The position numbers and the translations under genes are program-made. The notes beneath the pieces were generated by a model. The model was not told the origin of the DNA. It ran no database searches and saw nothing but the letters and a program-made list of their open reading frames with translations. DNA of 10,601 nt. Source: Hyphomicrobiales bacterium (GTDB lineage Bacteria > Pseudomonadota > Alphaproteobacteria > Rhizobiales > Aestuariivirgaceae). The stretch is from NCBI GenBank assembly GCA_020029455.1, contig JAIBJH010000073.1:1-10601 (forward strand), read 5' to 3'. Below are positions 1 through 6,753 of the stretch, piece by piece; the stretch's first letter is position 1; the number at the start of each line of letters is the position of its first letter.

Positions 1-371
1 TCACCGCTGCAATGGGCGCCATTGTGTCCTCCGCGGTGCTGCCATATTACTGGATTTGGCCTGATCTTTGGGGCTGGATGCTGCTGATTGTCAGTGGGGT
101 AGCAGGTGCATTGGGGCACCTCTGTCTCATTCGCGCTTTCCAATCGGCACCTGCCTCCGTGGTGGCGCCCTATTCCTATAGTTCCCTGCTCTGGGCGGTG
201 ATCTTCGGTTTCTTGATCTGGGGCGACTGGCCGGCCGCCAATGTGTGGGTGGGAGCGGCACTGATCGTGGCTGCGGGTCTCTATATTTTCATTCGCGAAA
301 GAACCTTGGCAGGTCGACGCCGCGTCTCACAGCTCACCGCTGCCGACAAAGCAAAAGTCGGTACCGCGTGA
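1..371 (+). CDS. DMT-family (EamA) transporter, C-terminal part, cut by window edge
   Basis: The reading frame is open back to the first bases (Thr-Ala-Ala precede the first ATG at 12), so the gene begins outside the window and that ATG is an internal Met. About 122 residues remain and the gene ends at a TGA (369-371). Four hydrophobic stretches are visible: around the first 17 residues, LWGWMLLIVSGVAGALGHL, VVAPYSYSSLLWAVIFGFLI, and NVWVGAALIVAAGLYIFI. A basic cytoplasmic-like tail (RERTLAGRRR) follows. The pattern GHLCLIRAFQSAPASVVAPY, then a WGD loop and a final helix ending in R/K-rich residues, is typical of the last four helices of ten-helix EamA/RhaT-type exporters of the inner membrane. 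The substrate cannot be inferred from this part. The neighbour at 411-701 is convergent. I see no hairpin terminator in the 39 bases between them. The family call is firm; any narrower name would be a guess. Confidence 0.85.
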   Translation, partial: TAAMGAIVSSAVLPYYWIWPDLWGWMLLIVSGVAGALGHLCLIRAFQSAPASVVAPYSYSSLLWAVIFGFLIWGDWPAANVWVGAALIVAAGLYIFIRERTLAGRRRVSQLTAADKAKVGTA

Positions 372-410
372 ATCTATCAAGCATCTTGGAGTCATGTTCC
401 GTTTAGCCTG

Positions 411-701
411 CTACTCTGCTTCCGCCTCGGCCTTCCTAGCATCTGCCCCCATTTGCTCCAGCCGTTCCACCTCGCCTTCGGGAACGGGTTGCTGGTGAGC
501 GCAATTGAAGGCTTCATAATAGGCAAGCTCCATGAGGCCCTTGAGAGGCTTGAGGTCTGCTGCCTTGGCCATGTTGCGGAGTTCTAACAGCATATCTGCG
601 ATGTACTGGGCCGTTTCCTTCGGCGGAATGACGTCGCTCAAATTGAGTTTTCCCTCAAGACTACTCTTCAGGTTGTGTTGTTGGGGGCTCGAAGGTGCCA
701 T
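411..701 (-). CDS. small conserved-hypothetical alphaproteobacterial protein
   Basis: This encodes a 96-residue soluble protein starting MAPSSPQQHNLKSS and ending in an acidic/alanine tail (GADARKAEAEAE). The central part, ETAQYIADMLLELRNMAKAA followed by LKPLKGLMELAYYEAFNCAH, reads as two amphipathic helices. It resembles small uncharacterised alphaproteobacterial proteins I remember with an 'ETAQYIADML...LRNMA...L..LLELAYYEAF' pattern. I know no function for them and assign none. The frame extends upstream to a GTG at 758 and another ATG at 731, but neither has a Shine-Dalgarno sequence. The ATG at 701 has GAGGA four bases before it, so I chose that start. There are no cysteine pairs, signal peptide or membrane segment. 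It is transcribed divergently from topA. The coding call rests on the protein-like helix pattern and the ribosome binding site. Confidence 0.72.
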   Translation of the reverse strand: MAPSSPQQHNLKSSLEGKLNLSDVIPPKETAQYIADMLLELRNMAKAADLKPLKGLMELAYYEAFNCAHQQPVPEGEVERLEQMGADARKAEAEAE

Positions 702-832
702 GGTGTCCTCAGAGATGCTGAGTCTCAACATACACGAGAGTTTATGTTTGAGTAGCACGTTAAGGTTGTATTTTGGCTATTTCCGCCTTGATGTACCAGA
801 ACAGTTCCTTGCCAGTGGGAGGAGCAGCCCTT

Positions 833-865
833 ATGAGCGTCGCCGCCCCGACCAAGGAGGTTTGA
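833..865 (+). other. candidate 10-codon leader ORF upstream of topA
   Basis: A very short ORF encoding MSVAAPTKEV ends at TGA (863-865). It is preceded by a strong Shine-Dalgarno-like run GGGAGGAG (817-824), eight bases before its ATG. That is a better initiation site than the one in front of topA itself. The ORF ends 53 bases before the topA start, and a T6 run and a GC-rich hairpin lie in between. This layout is compatible with a leader peptide or a translated 5' UTR. Equally, it could be a chance ORF or a decayed gene start. Nothing in the peptide (no runs of one amino acid) suggests a specific attenuation signal. Confidence 0.25.
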
Positions 866-887
866 GCAGGTTAGGCTGGCCTTTTTT

Positions 888-903
888 GGGCCGAAATCGG
901 CCC
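888..903 (+). promoter_or_regulatory. GC-rich hairpin in topA 5' leader
   Basis: GGGCCG (888-893) pairs perfectly with CGGCCC (898-903) around AAAT. A further A-T pair is possible. The hairpin ends five bases before the weak topA ribosome binding site GGAAAG (909-914). A GGCC at 878-881, on the other side of the T6 run 882-887, could compete for the same bases, so two mutually exclusive folds are possible. The T-run precedes the hairpin instead of following it, so this is not an intrinsic terminator on the plus strand. A role in topA translation or transcript stability is inference only. Confidence 0.35.
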
Positions 904-918
904 TATATGGAAAGCTGA

Positions 919-3540
919 ATGACTGTTGTTGTCGTAGAATCCCCTGCAAAAGCGAAGACTATCAACAAATACCTCGGCAAGGACTTCACGGTTCTGGCGT
1001 CATACGGCCATGTTCGCGACCTTCCGGCCAAGGACGGCTCAGTTCGCCCCGCAGAAGATTTCGCCATGGACTGGGAAGTGGACAGCAAGTCCGCCAAGCG
1101 CATTGCTGACATCGCTCAAGCACTCGATGACACCGACAGGATCATACTTGCCACCGACCCGGACCGGGAAGGTGAAGCCATATCCTGGCACCTCATCGAA
1201 ATCCTGAAACGCAAGGGCGCGCTCAAGGGCAAGGCGGTGCAGCGGGTGGCCTTCAACGCCATCACCAAGCAAGACGTTCTTGAGGCGATGAGCCACCCAC
1301 GGGAGGTGGACCTGTCGCTGGTTGACGCCTATCTGGCCCGGCGGGCACTGGACTATCTCGTCGGCTTCACGCTCTCGCCCGTCCTGTGGCGCAAGCTGCC
1401 GGGCGCCCGTTCGGCGGGCCGTGTGCAATCGGTGGCCCTCAGGCTCGTTTGCGACCGCGAACTTGAAATCGAAGCCTTCAAGTCGCAGGAATACTGGACC
1501 ATCGACGGGACGTTCGTTACGCCCGCCGGCGCTTCCTTCAGCGCGAGCCTGCAGCAGATCGACGGCAAGCGGCTTGAGAAACTTGCAATTCCAAACGAGA
1601 CGGAAGCCGGCGCCATCCACAAGGCGTTGCAGGATAGCAACTTTTCTGTCGCTTCCGTTGAAAGCAAGCCGACGAAGCGCCATCCCTTTCCGCCCTTCCG
1701 CACCTCAACATTGCAGCAGGAGGCATCGCGCAAGCTGGGCTTTTCCGCCTCGCGCACCATGCAGGTGGCGCAAAAACTCTATGAGGGCGTTGATGTTGGT
1801 GGCGAGACGGTCGGCCTTATTACCTATATGCGCACAGACGGAACTGACTTGGCGGGCGAAGCCATTGCGTCGGCGCGCAATGCGATCCTGAAGGCCTATG
1901 GCGAGCCTTACCTTCCTTCCGTTCCGCGAAAATATACGAGCAAGTTGAAAAACGCGCAGGAAGCCCATGAGGCGATCCGCCCCACCGACCCCATGCGCAC
2001 GCCGGACAAGGCGAAGCGCCATCTGGATGCGGACCAGTTCGCGCTCTACGAACTGATCTGGAAGCGCACCATCGCCTGCCAGATGGAGAGTGCTGAAATT
2101 GAGCGGACGACGGCCGACATTTCCGCGGAAGGAAATGACGGCAAGGCCTACACATTCAGGGCCAATGGCTCCGTCATCAAGTTCGACGGGTTCCTCCGCC
2201 TCTACAATGAAGATCTGGATGACGGCGAAGACGAAGACTCACGCCGCCTGCCGCTGATGGCGACCGGCGACAGGATTGGTGTGACAAAGATCGAGCCTAC
2301 GCAACACTTTACGGAACCGCCGCCGCGCTATTCGGAGGCGTCCCTCACAAAGAAGCTGGAAGATCTCGGCATCGGCCGGCCATCGACTTACGCCAGCATC
2401 ATGTCGACGTTGCGCGATCGCGGCTATGTGCGCCTGGAGAAGAAACGGCTGATCCCGGAAGACAAGGGCCGTGTGGTGACGGCGTTCCTTGAGTCCTTCT
2501 TCATGCGCTACGTGGAGTATGACTTCACGGCCAATCTCGAGGAGCAGCTGGACCGCGTCTCCAACGGTGAAATCCACTGGAAAGAGTTGCTCGCCGATTT
2601 CTGGAAAGAGTTCACGGCAGCGCTGGATGAAGTGAAGGATCTGCGTGTTACCCAGGTTATTGACGCGCTCAACGAACTTCTCGCGCCACATATTTTTCCG
2701 ACATTGAAAGATGGCGGCGATGCGCGTGTCTGTCCTTCCTGTGGCACCGGAAACTTGTCACTCAAGCTGGGCAGGTTTGGCTCATTCATCGGCTGCACGA
2801 ATTATCCCGACTGCAAATATACACGGCCGATGACCGCGCCTGCGGACGGTGTGGAGGCCGTGCCCGCCGATGGCATTGTGCTGGGCACGGATTCCGAGAC
2901 GGGTGCACAAGTGACGCGCCGTATTGGACGGTTCGGGCCCTATCTCCAACTTGGTGAGCCGGTGGAAGATGAAAAGCCGAAGCGGGCCTCCATTCCCAAG
3001 GGCACTGATCCGGCAAGCGTTACCCTTGAGCAGGCGCTGCGTTTGCTGTCGCTGCCGCGTGAGGTTGGCATTCATCCGGAAACACAGACTCCCATTGTCG
3101 CCAATTTCGGGCGCTTTGGGCCTTACATCCTGCATGACGGCGTCTATGCCAATCTGGAATCACCTGAAGATGTCTACACGGTCGGCTTGAACCGGGCGGT
3201 GGATCTGCTGGCGGCCAAACGCTCGAGGGGGCCCTCCACGCGCGGCAGGCCGGGCGCATTGCGCGATCTAGGCCAACATCCGGAAGGTGGCGCCATACAA
3301 GTGTTCGGCGGGCGCTATGGCGCATATGTGAAGCACGGCAAGATCAATGCGACCATCCCGAAAGACAAGACGCCGGAATCGATTACGCTCGATGAGGCAG
3401 TCGCGCTGATTGCCGAGCGTTCAGGCAAGCCGCCGGGCAAGCGCTCCAAGACAAAGACGCCGCGCAAAGTGAAACGTGACACCAGCGCCACACCCGCGCC
3501 AAGGGCCAAACGTGCCAAGAAGACCGCCCCGGCCGCGTGA
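919..3540 (+). CDS. topA: DNA topoisomerase I (type IA)
   Basis: An 873-residue type IA topoisomerase that relaxes negatively supercoiled DNA by transient single-strand cleavage. The TOPRIM domain starts immediately (VVVESPAKAKTINKYLG, metal-site Glu7) and carries the DxDxE triad at D80, D82 and E84 (ATDPDREGEA). The catalytic tyrosine is Y303 in GLITYMRTDGT, with the conserved Arg at 305. EAHEAIRPT and GIGRPSTYASIMSTLRDRGY are further family motifs. After the core there is one four-cysteine zinc ribbon (C605, C608, C626, C632) and then three cysteine-free topoisomerase repeats (GRFGPYLQLG about 670, GRFGPYILHDG about 731, GGRYGAYVKHG about 797). The chain ends in a Lys/Arg/Pro-rich tail that probably binds DNA. 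One zinc ribbon plus several C-terminal repeats is typical of alphaproteobacterial TopA, whereas E. coli has more zinc fingers. ATG 919 is supported by the N-terminal motif and by GGAAAG five bases upstream. The 3' end overlaps rnr. Confidence 0.98.
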   Translation: MTVVVVESPAKAKTINKYLGKDFTVLASYGHVRDLPAKDGSVRPAEDFAMDWEVDSKSAKRIADIAQALDDTDRIILATDPDREGEAISWHLIEILKRKGALKGKAVQRVAFNAITKQDVLEAMSHPREVDLSLVDAYLARRALDYLVGFTLSPVLWRKLPGARSAGRVQSVALRLVCDRELEIEAFKSQEYWTIDGTFVTPAGASFSASLQQIDGKRLEKLAIPNETEAGAIHKALQDSNFSVASVESKPTKRHPFPPFRTSTLQQEASRKLGFSASRTMQVAQKLYEGVDVGGETVGLITYMRTDGTDLAGEAIASARNAILKAYGEPYLPSVPRKYTSKLKNAQEAHEAIRPTDPMRTPDKAKRHLDADQFALYELIWKRTIACQMESAEIERTTADISAEGNDGKAYTFRANGSVIKFDGFLRLYNEDLDDGEDEDSRRLPLMATGDRIGVTKIEPTQHFTEPPPRYSEASLTKKLEDLGIGRPSTYASIMSTLRDRGYVRLEKKRLIPEDKGRVVTAFLESFFMRYVEYDFTANLEEQLDRVSNGEIHWKELLADFWKEFTAALDEVKDLRVTQVIDALNELLAPHIFPTLKDGGDARVCPSCGTGNLSLKLGRFGSFIGCTNYPDCKYTRPMTAPADGVEAVPADGIVLGTDSETGAQVTRRIGRFGPYLQLGEPVEDEKPKRASIPKGTDPASVTLEQALRLLSLPREVGIHPETQTPIVANFGRFGPYILHDGVYANLESPEDVYTVGLNRAVDLLAAKRSRGPSTRGRPGALRDLGQHPEGGAIQVFGGRYGAYVKHGKINATIPKDKTPESITLDEAVALIAERSGKPPGKRSKTKTPRKVKRDTSATPAPRAKRAKKTAPAA
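3501..3505 (+). promoter_or_regulatory. ribosome binding site inside topA that favours the rnr start
   Basis: AAGGG lies six bases before the GTG at 3512, inside the last codons of topA. The upstream in-frame GTG at 3476 has only a weak purine run before it, so this site favours 3512 as the rnr start. The overlap with topA implies translational coupling. Confidence 0.45.
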
Positions 3541-5746
3541 CCGGCCCAGTCCGAGGCCCAGCACCAGCACACTTCCGAGCGAAAGCGAGATTCTGGCCTT
3601 TGTTGCCAATGCGCAGGGGCGCGTGGGAAAACGCGACATCGCCCGGGCCTTCGGCATCAAGGGCCATGCGAAACTCGCGCTCAAGCATCTTCTTAAGACT
3701 GCAGAGCACAAAGGGGTTCTTTCACGCAAAGGCCGTAAGGTACAGGCCGACGGCGCACTTCCGCCGGTTGCACTCGTCGAGGTCACGTCGATCAATCAGG
3801 AAGGCGATGTCATCGCCCATCCTGTTGAATGGGATGAGGACCGCTTTGGTACGCGGCCAGAAATACTTCTGCGCGGCAACGGTTCGGCAGCGCCCGGCAT
3901 TGGAGATCGTGTCCTTATCAAGGTGGAGAGGCTGGCAAGCGGGTATGTAGGCCAGCCGCTTCGTGTAGACCGCCCGCCTCCGGAGCGCATTGTCGGTGTG
4001 TTTCGCAAGCGAACTGGAGGTGGAGGTTGGATAAGCGCCACCGCCAGAAAAGACCGGGTCGAGTATTCTGTTTCGCATGGTGATGATGGTGATGCGGAGG
4101 ACGGTGAGCTGGTGTCCGCGGAGGTCTTGCGGCGCGCCTCACGTGGCCAGGCGCAGGCACGCATCCGCAACCGGCTTGGCGCTTCGGATGATCCGCGTAA
4201 CACCTCGCTCATCGCCATTCAATCGCATGGCATTCCCGTCGAATTTTCCGATGCGGTGATGAAAGAAGTAGCGGCGCTCAAACCGTTTCATCACGCAGGA
4301 CGAGAGGATTTGCGCCATCTTCCGTTCGTCACCATCGATCCGGCGGACGCCAGAGACCATGACGATGCGATATGGGCAGAACCGGACAGCGATGCATCCA
4401 ATCCCGGTGGTCACAAACTTACCATCGCGATTGCAGATGTCGCGGTCTATGTGACACCGCAATCCGCCCTTGACCGGGAGGCGCGGCGGCGCGGCAATTC
4501 GGTCTATTTTCCCGATCGTGTGGTGCCCATGTTATCGGAGCGCCTTTCGAATGATCTCTGCTCCCTGAAGGAAGACGAAGATCGTCCGGCCCTGGTCTGC
4601 CAACTTACCATCGACGCCAATGGCGGTACGCGAAGGCGCCATTTTACCCGGGCCGTTATCCGCATTGCCGCGGGCCTTGCCTACGAAGATGCCCAGGCCG
4701 CTATTGAGGGCCACGGCTCGGCAAAGGCGCGCGAGATGCTTGTGCCAGCGCTCCGCCCCTTGTGGGACGCATATGCGATCTTGCGCAAAGCGCGAGAGAA
4801 GCGTGGTCCACTTGAGCTCGACCTGCCCGAGCGCAAGATCATTCTCGATGATAAAGGCCGCTTCGCGGGCGTCAGGATACCTCCTAGACTTGAAGCGCAT
4901 AGGCTTGTCGAGGAATTCATGATCCGCGCCAATGTTGCGGCGGCGGAAGTCCTCAATGACAAGCGCACTCCCCTGCTCTTCCGCATTCATGAGGAACCAT
5001 CGGCGGAAAAACTAAGAAGCCTTTCGGATTTCCTCAGAACCGTGCAGATTCCCTTTGCGCTTGGTCAGGTCATGCGGGCCAAGACCTTCAATCGCATTCT
5101 CGTAGCGGCCAAGGGAACTCCCAGCGAGCGTCTCGTGCACGAAGTGGTGCTGCGCAGCCAGGCTCAGGCCCTGTATGCGCCCAAGAATGCCGGCCACTTC
5201 GGTCTCGGCCTTGCCAACTATGCGCATTTCACATCACCTATCCGGCGCTATGCGGATCTCATCGTGCATCGTGCCCTCATCTCCGCGCTGCGGCTTGGTA
5301 GTGATGGGCTGTCGGCCGCGGATATTTCCCAGCTTGAGGAAACCGCAGAGCTGATTTCCGCTGCCGAGCGGCGCGCCATGGTGGCGGAACGTGAAACGGT
5401 CGACAGGCTTGCCGCATCCTTTCTCGCCGGCAAGCTGGGGGCAACGTTTGAGGGCCGGATCGGCGGCGTGGTAGGCGCCGGATTATTCGTCGTACTCAAC
5501 GAAACGGGCGCCGATGGCTTTCTGCCGGTATCGAGCCTTGGCCATGAAAGGTTTGAACTGCACCAGGCCCGCCACGCACTCATCGGTGTCCGCAGCCGTA
5601 AGGCCTATCAATTGGGTGATCCCATTACGGTGCGGCTCGTCGAAGTAGCACCGCTCAAGGGCGGCCTGAAGTTCGAACTGACGGACCAAGGCGTGCAGGC
5701 CGCTGCAACGGGCAAGAAAAAGCCCGGAAAGCGTTCGCGCCGGTGA
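3512..5746 (+). CDS. rnr: ribonuclease R (RNB-family 3'-5' exoribonuclease)
   Basis: RNase R degrades structured RNA processively from the 3' end and takes part in mRNA decay, rRNA quality control and, in many bacteria, tmRNA-linked turnover. Residue numbers follow the 744-residue product. An Arg/Pro-rich N-terminus is followed by a winged-helix domain (about 22-76, GKRDIARAFGIKGHAKLAL) and cold-shock-like OB folds (about 85-215). The RNB catalytic domain (about 262-590) has DPADARDHDDA with metal-binding D276, D282, D284 and D285, plus the signature HFTSPIRRYADLIVHR near 572. An S1 domain (about 640-723, FEGRIGGVVGAGLFVVL) and a basic tail KKKPGKRSRR complete it. This RNase R order, including the N-terminal helix domain, argues against RNase II. 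The start is uncertain: GTG 3512 has AAGGG six bases upstream, while GTG 3476 would add 12 residues. Either start overlaps topA (29 or 65 bases), suggesting cotranscription and coupling. Length is slightly below the E. coli enzyme (813). Confidence 0.96.
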   Translation: MPRRPPRPRDRPSPRPSTSTLPSESEILAFVANAQGRVGKRDIARAFGIKGHAKLALKHLLKTAEHKGVLSRKGRKVQADGALPPVALVEVTSINQEGDVIAHPVEWDEDRFGTRPEILLRGNGSAAPGIGDRVLIKVERLASGYVGQPLRVDRPPPERIVGVFRKRTGGGGWISATARKDRVEYSVSHGDDGDAEDGELVSAEVLRRASRGQAQARIRNRLGASDDPRNTSLIAIQSHGIPVEFSDAVMKEVAALKPFHHAGREDLRHLPFVTIDPADARDHDDAIWAEPDSDASNPGGHKLTIAIADVAVYVTPQSALDREARRRGNSVYFPDRVVPMLSERLSNDLCSLKEDEDRPALVCQLTIDANGGTRRRHFTRAVIRIAAGLAYEDAQAAIEGHGSAKAREMLVPALRPLWDAYAILRKAREKRGPLELDLPERKIILDDKGRFAGVRIPPRLEAHRLVEEFMIRANVAAAEVLNDKRTPLLFRIHEEPSAEKLRSLSDFLRTVQIPFALGQVMRAKTFNRILVAAKGTPSERLVHEVVLRSQAQALYAPKNAGHFGLGLANYAHFTSPIRRYADLIVHRALISALRLGSDGLSAADISQLEETAELISAAERRAMVAERETVDRLAASFLAGKLGATFEGRIGGVVGAGLFVVLNETGADGFLPVSSLGHERFELHQARHALIGVRSRKAYQLGDPITVRLVEVAPLKGGLKFELTDQGVQAAATGKKKPGKRSRR

Positions 5747-5751
5747 GCATT

Positions 5752-5766
5752 GCGGCAGGTTGCCGC
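5752..5766 (+). other. stem-loop just after the rnr stop codon
   Basis: GCGGCA (5752-5757) and TGCCGC (5761-5766) form a perfect six-base-pair stem with a GGT loop, five bases after the rnr TGA. No T-run follows, so it is not an intrinsic terminator. It could act as an mRNA 3'-end or processing element between rnr and the DUF983 gene. That role is inference. Confidence 0.4.
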
Positions 5767-5797
5767 TGCGCGCTTCCGCTGGCTGTTTCCGGACTGA

Positions 5798-6223
5798 ATG
5801 GCGTGGCAGGCGATACGAATGCAGGACATTGAGCAAAGAGGTTGGCTGCGCGCTGGGTTGCGCGGATTGCGGCGCAGGTGCCCCTCCTGTGGAAAGGGCA
5901 AGCTCTTTTCCGGCTATATCACGGTCGAGCCGCGGTGCAGCAACTGTGGACTTAATTTCCAGCACCAGAGGGCGGATGACGCGCCACCCTATTTCGCCAT
6001 CTTCATAGCGGGGCACATTATTGTTCCCCTGCTGCTGCTTGTAGAGAAACAGTGGACGCCCCCGCTGTGGCTGCATTTTGCCATCTGGCTGCCCCTGACG
6101 CTTATCCTGGTTCTGTGGCTGTTGCCGCGTGCGAAAGGGGCCACCATCGGCCTGCAGTGGGCCTTCAGAATGCATGGATTTGGCGGGAACCCTGAAGGCG
6201 AGGGCCAAGGCCATGAAACTTGA
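5798..6223 (+). CDS. DUF983 family membrane protein
   Basis: A 141-residue protein of the DUF983 family, common in alphaproteobacteria and of unknown biochemical function. An N-terminal basic region leads into a zinc-ribbon-like pair of knuckles, CPSCGKGKLF (C28, C31) and CSNCGLNF (C47, C50). The family's ADDAPPYF segment follows (about 59-66). Two transmembrane helices come next: FAIFIAGHIIVPLLLLVE (about 66-83) and LWLHFAIWLPLTLILVLWLL (about 90-109). The C-terminus has the conserved KGATIGLQWAFRMHGFG. It probably sits in the inner membrane with the cysteine knuckles in the cytoplasm. It lies 51 bases after rnr on the same strand. The start is either ATG 5798 or ATG 5819 (seven residues shorter, with AGGCG at moderate spacing). 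Both leave the domain intact. Conservation next to rnr and topA is usual in this group, but I infer no functional link. Confidence 0.93.
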   Translation: MAWQAIRMQDIEQRGWLRAGLRGLRRRCPSCGKGKLFSGYITVEPRCSNCGLNFQHQRADDAPPYFAIFIAGHIIVPLLLLVEKQWTPPLWLHFAIWLPLTLILVLWLLPRAKGATIGLQWAFRMHGFGGNPEGEGQGHET

Positions 6224-6248
6224 CTTTCCGGAGGCAATGAGGTCTATC
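6220..6248 (+). promoter_or_regulatory. possible housekeeping-sigma promoter for rpmG
   Basis: TTGACT (6220-6225), preceded by C so that it also matches the alphaproteobacterial CTTGAC form, is followed 17 bases later by TCTATC (6243-6248). The -35 matches five of six consensus positions and the -10 only three. It starts in the last codons of the DUF983 gene and would give an rpmG 5' UTR of roughly 20-25 bases. A promoter private to rpmG is plausible for a ribosomal protein gene, but read-through from upstream is not excluded. Confidence 0.35.
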
Positions 6249-6277
6249 GCCGCCAACAGATAGTTTTGGAGCTACCC

Positions 6278-6445
6278 ATGGCCAAAGGCACAGTCATCAA
6301 GATCAAGCTGCAGTCTTCCGCAGACACTGGCTATTTCTACGTGACGAAGAAGAATTCGCGCACAAAGACCGACAAGATTTCCATGAAGAAGTATGATCCG
6401 GTCGCGCGCAAGCACGTGGAATTCAAGGAAACCAAGATCAAGTAA
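6278..6445 (+). CDS. rpmG: 50S ribosomal protein L33 (bL33)
   Basis: A 55-residue basic protein, MAKGTVIKIKLQSSADTGYF...KETKIK, of the full expected length for bL33, a late-assembling protein of the large ribosomal subunit near the E site. Family landmarks are the tyrosine-rich turn TGYFYVTKKNSR and the C-terminal KKYDPVARKHVEFKE. It has no cysteines, so it is the zinc-free (C-) form. The start is well supported by GGAG (6268-6271) six bases before ATG 6278. It follows the DUF983 gene by 54 bases, may have its own promoter at 6220-6248, and is followed 20 bases later by a strong terminator. It is the last gene of the plus-strand group. Confidence 0.97.
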   Translation: MAKGTVIKIKLQSSADTGYFYVTKKNSRTKTDKISMKKYDPVARKHVEFKETKIK

Positions 6446-6465
6446 GTCTCGCCTATCCGGGCACA

Positions 6466-6497
6466 GAAAAAACGCCGCGCAAGCGGCGTCTTTTTTT
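6466..6497 (+). terminator. bidirectional intrinsic terminator after rpmG
   Basis: ACGCCGC (6472-6478) pairs perfectly with GCGGCGT (6483-6489) around a GCAA tetraloop. Seven T residues (6491-6497) follow, after one C. On the other side lies an A-run (6467-6472). Read on the minus strand the same stem is followed by a T-run, so it can also stop transcription arriving from scpB. It is the only clear intrinsic terminator in the window. Confidence 0.93.
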
Positions 6498-6511
6498 GCC
6501 CTCAAAAAGGT

Positions 6512-6565
6512 GCCGGTCCGGACTAGTGCAAACGAGGAGGCCACTCGATTCGCGTCCGGACCGGC
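6512..6565. repeat. 12-bp perfect inverted repeat with 30-base loop
   Basis: GCCGGTCCGGAC (6512-6523) is the exact reverse complement of GTCCGGACCGGC (6554-6565). The 30-base loop contains a smaller CGAG/CTCG hairpin (6533-6536 with 6544-6547). This is the longest perfect inverted repeat I found outside coding sequence. It starts 15 bases after the rpmG terminator T-run and has no T-run of its own. It could be a repetitive extragenic element, an mRNA 3' structure or part of a small RNA. Confidence 0.75.
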
Positions 6566-6614
6566 GGACCCAAGGATCAGGAGATGCGGCGGGCCTGAAC
6601 CCGTGGGTCTTTTC

Positions 6615-6629
6615 TGGAGCAAAGCTCCA
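6615..6629. repeat. short perfect hairpin in the rpmG-scpB gap
   Basis: TGGAGC (6615-6620) and GCTCCA (6624-6629) pair around an AAA loop. No T-run follows in either direction. It is one of several stem-loops in this gap; its arms share the GGAGC/GCTCC sequence with the hairpin at 6730-6753. Confidence 0.5.
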
Positions 6630-6729
6630 CTATTCTGTACTGGACGGCTGAATCCGCTCTGGAAGGTTGGCCGCCCTTCGTTCAAGGGGTCCGGAAATGA
6701 GGAGTGTGCATCGCCGGACGCGCCTGGAA

Positions 6730-6753
6730 TTGCTCCGGACACTAGCGGAGCAA
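6730..6753. repeat. 8-bp perfect inverted repeat related to the 6512 element
   Basis: TTGCTCCG (6730-6737) and CGGAGCAA (6746-6753) pair around GACACTAG. The stretch TCCGGACACTAG...GCAAA resembles TCCGGACTAG..GCAAA at 6517-6531, in the same orientation, as if the two were diverged copies. No T-run follows on either strand. Confidence 0.6.

Noticed and set aside
882..903. T6 run next to a GC-rich hairpin as a terminator before topA
   Set aside because: The T-run precedes the stem on the plus strand and becomes an A-run after it on the minus strand, so neither direction gives a stem followed by T residues.
532..918. 128-codon open frame on the plus strand ending just before topA
   Set aside because: It is antisense to the better-supported gene at 411-701 and has no domain features or ribosome binding site.
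1039..1683. 214-codon minus-strand open frame inside topA
   Set aside because: It is a shadow of the GC-rich topA reading frame, which has clear TOPRIM motifs over the same bases.
4075..4097. Minus-strand run of six histidine codons resembling a His tag
   Set aside because: It is the antisense of an Asp/Gly-rich loop (SHGDDGDAEDGE) inside rnr, with no gene on that strand, so it is not a vector tag.
5483..6256. 257-codon minus-strand open frame across the end of rnr and the DUF983 gene
   Set aside because: The sense strand has the RNase R S1 domain and DUF983 cysteine knuckles over the same bases; the antisense product shows no family motif.
6586..6609. Possible tRNA T-arm (GGGTTCAGG on the minus strand)
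   Set aside because: The loop has six bases instead of seven, the stem has four pairs, and no D-arm, anticodon arm or acceptor stem can be fitted around it.
6272..6742. 156-codon open frame on the minus strand antisense to rpmG
   Set aside because: It covers all of rpmG in antisense and also crosses the terminator. The composition is not protein-like and rpmG explains the conserved part.
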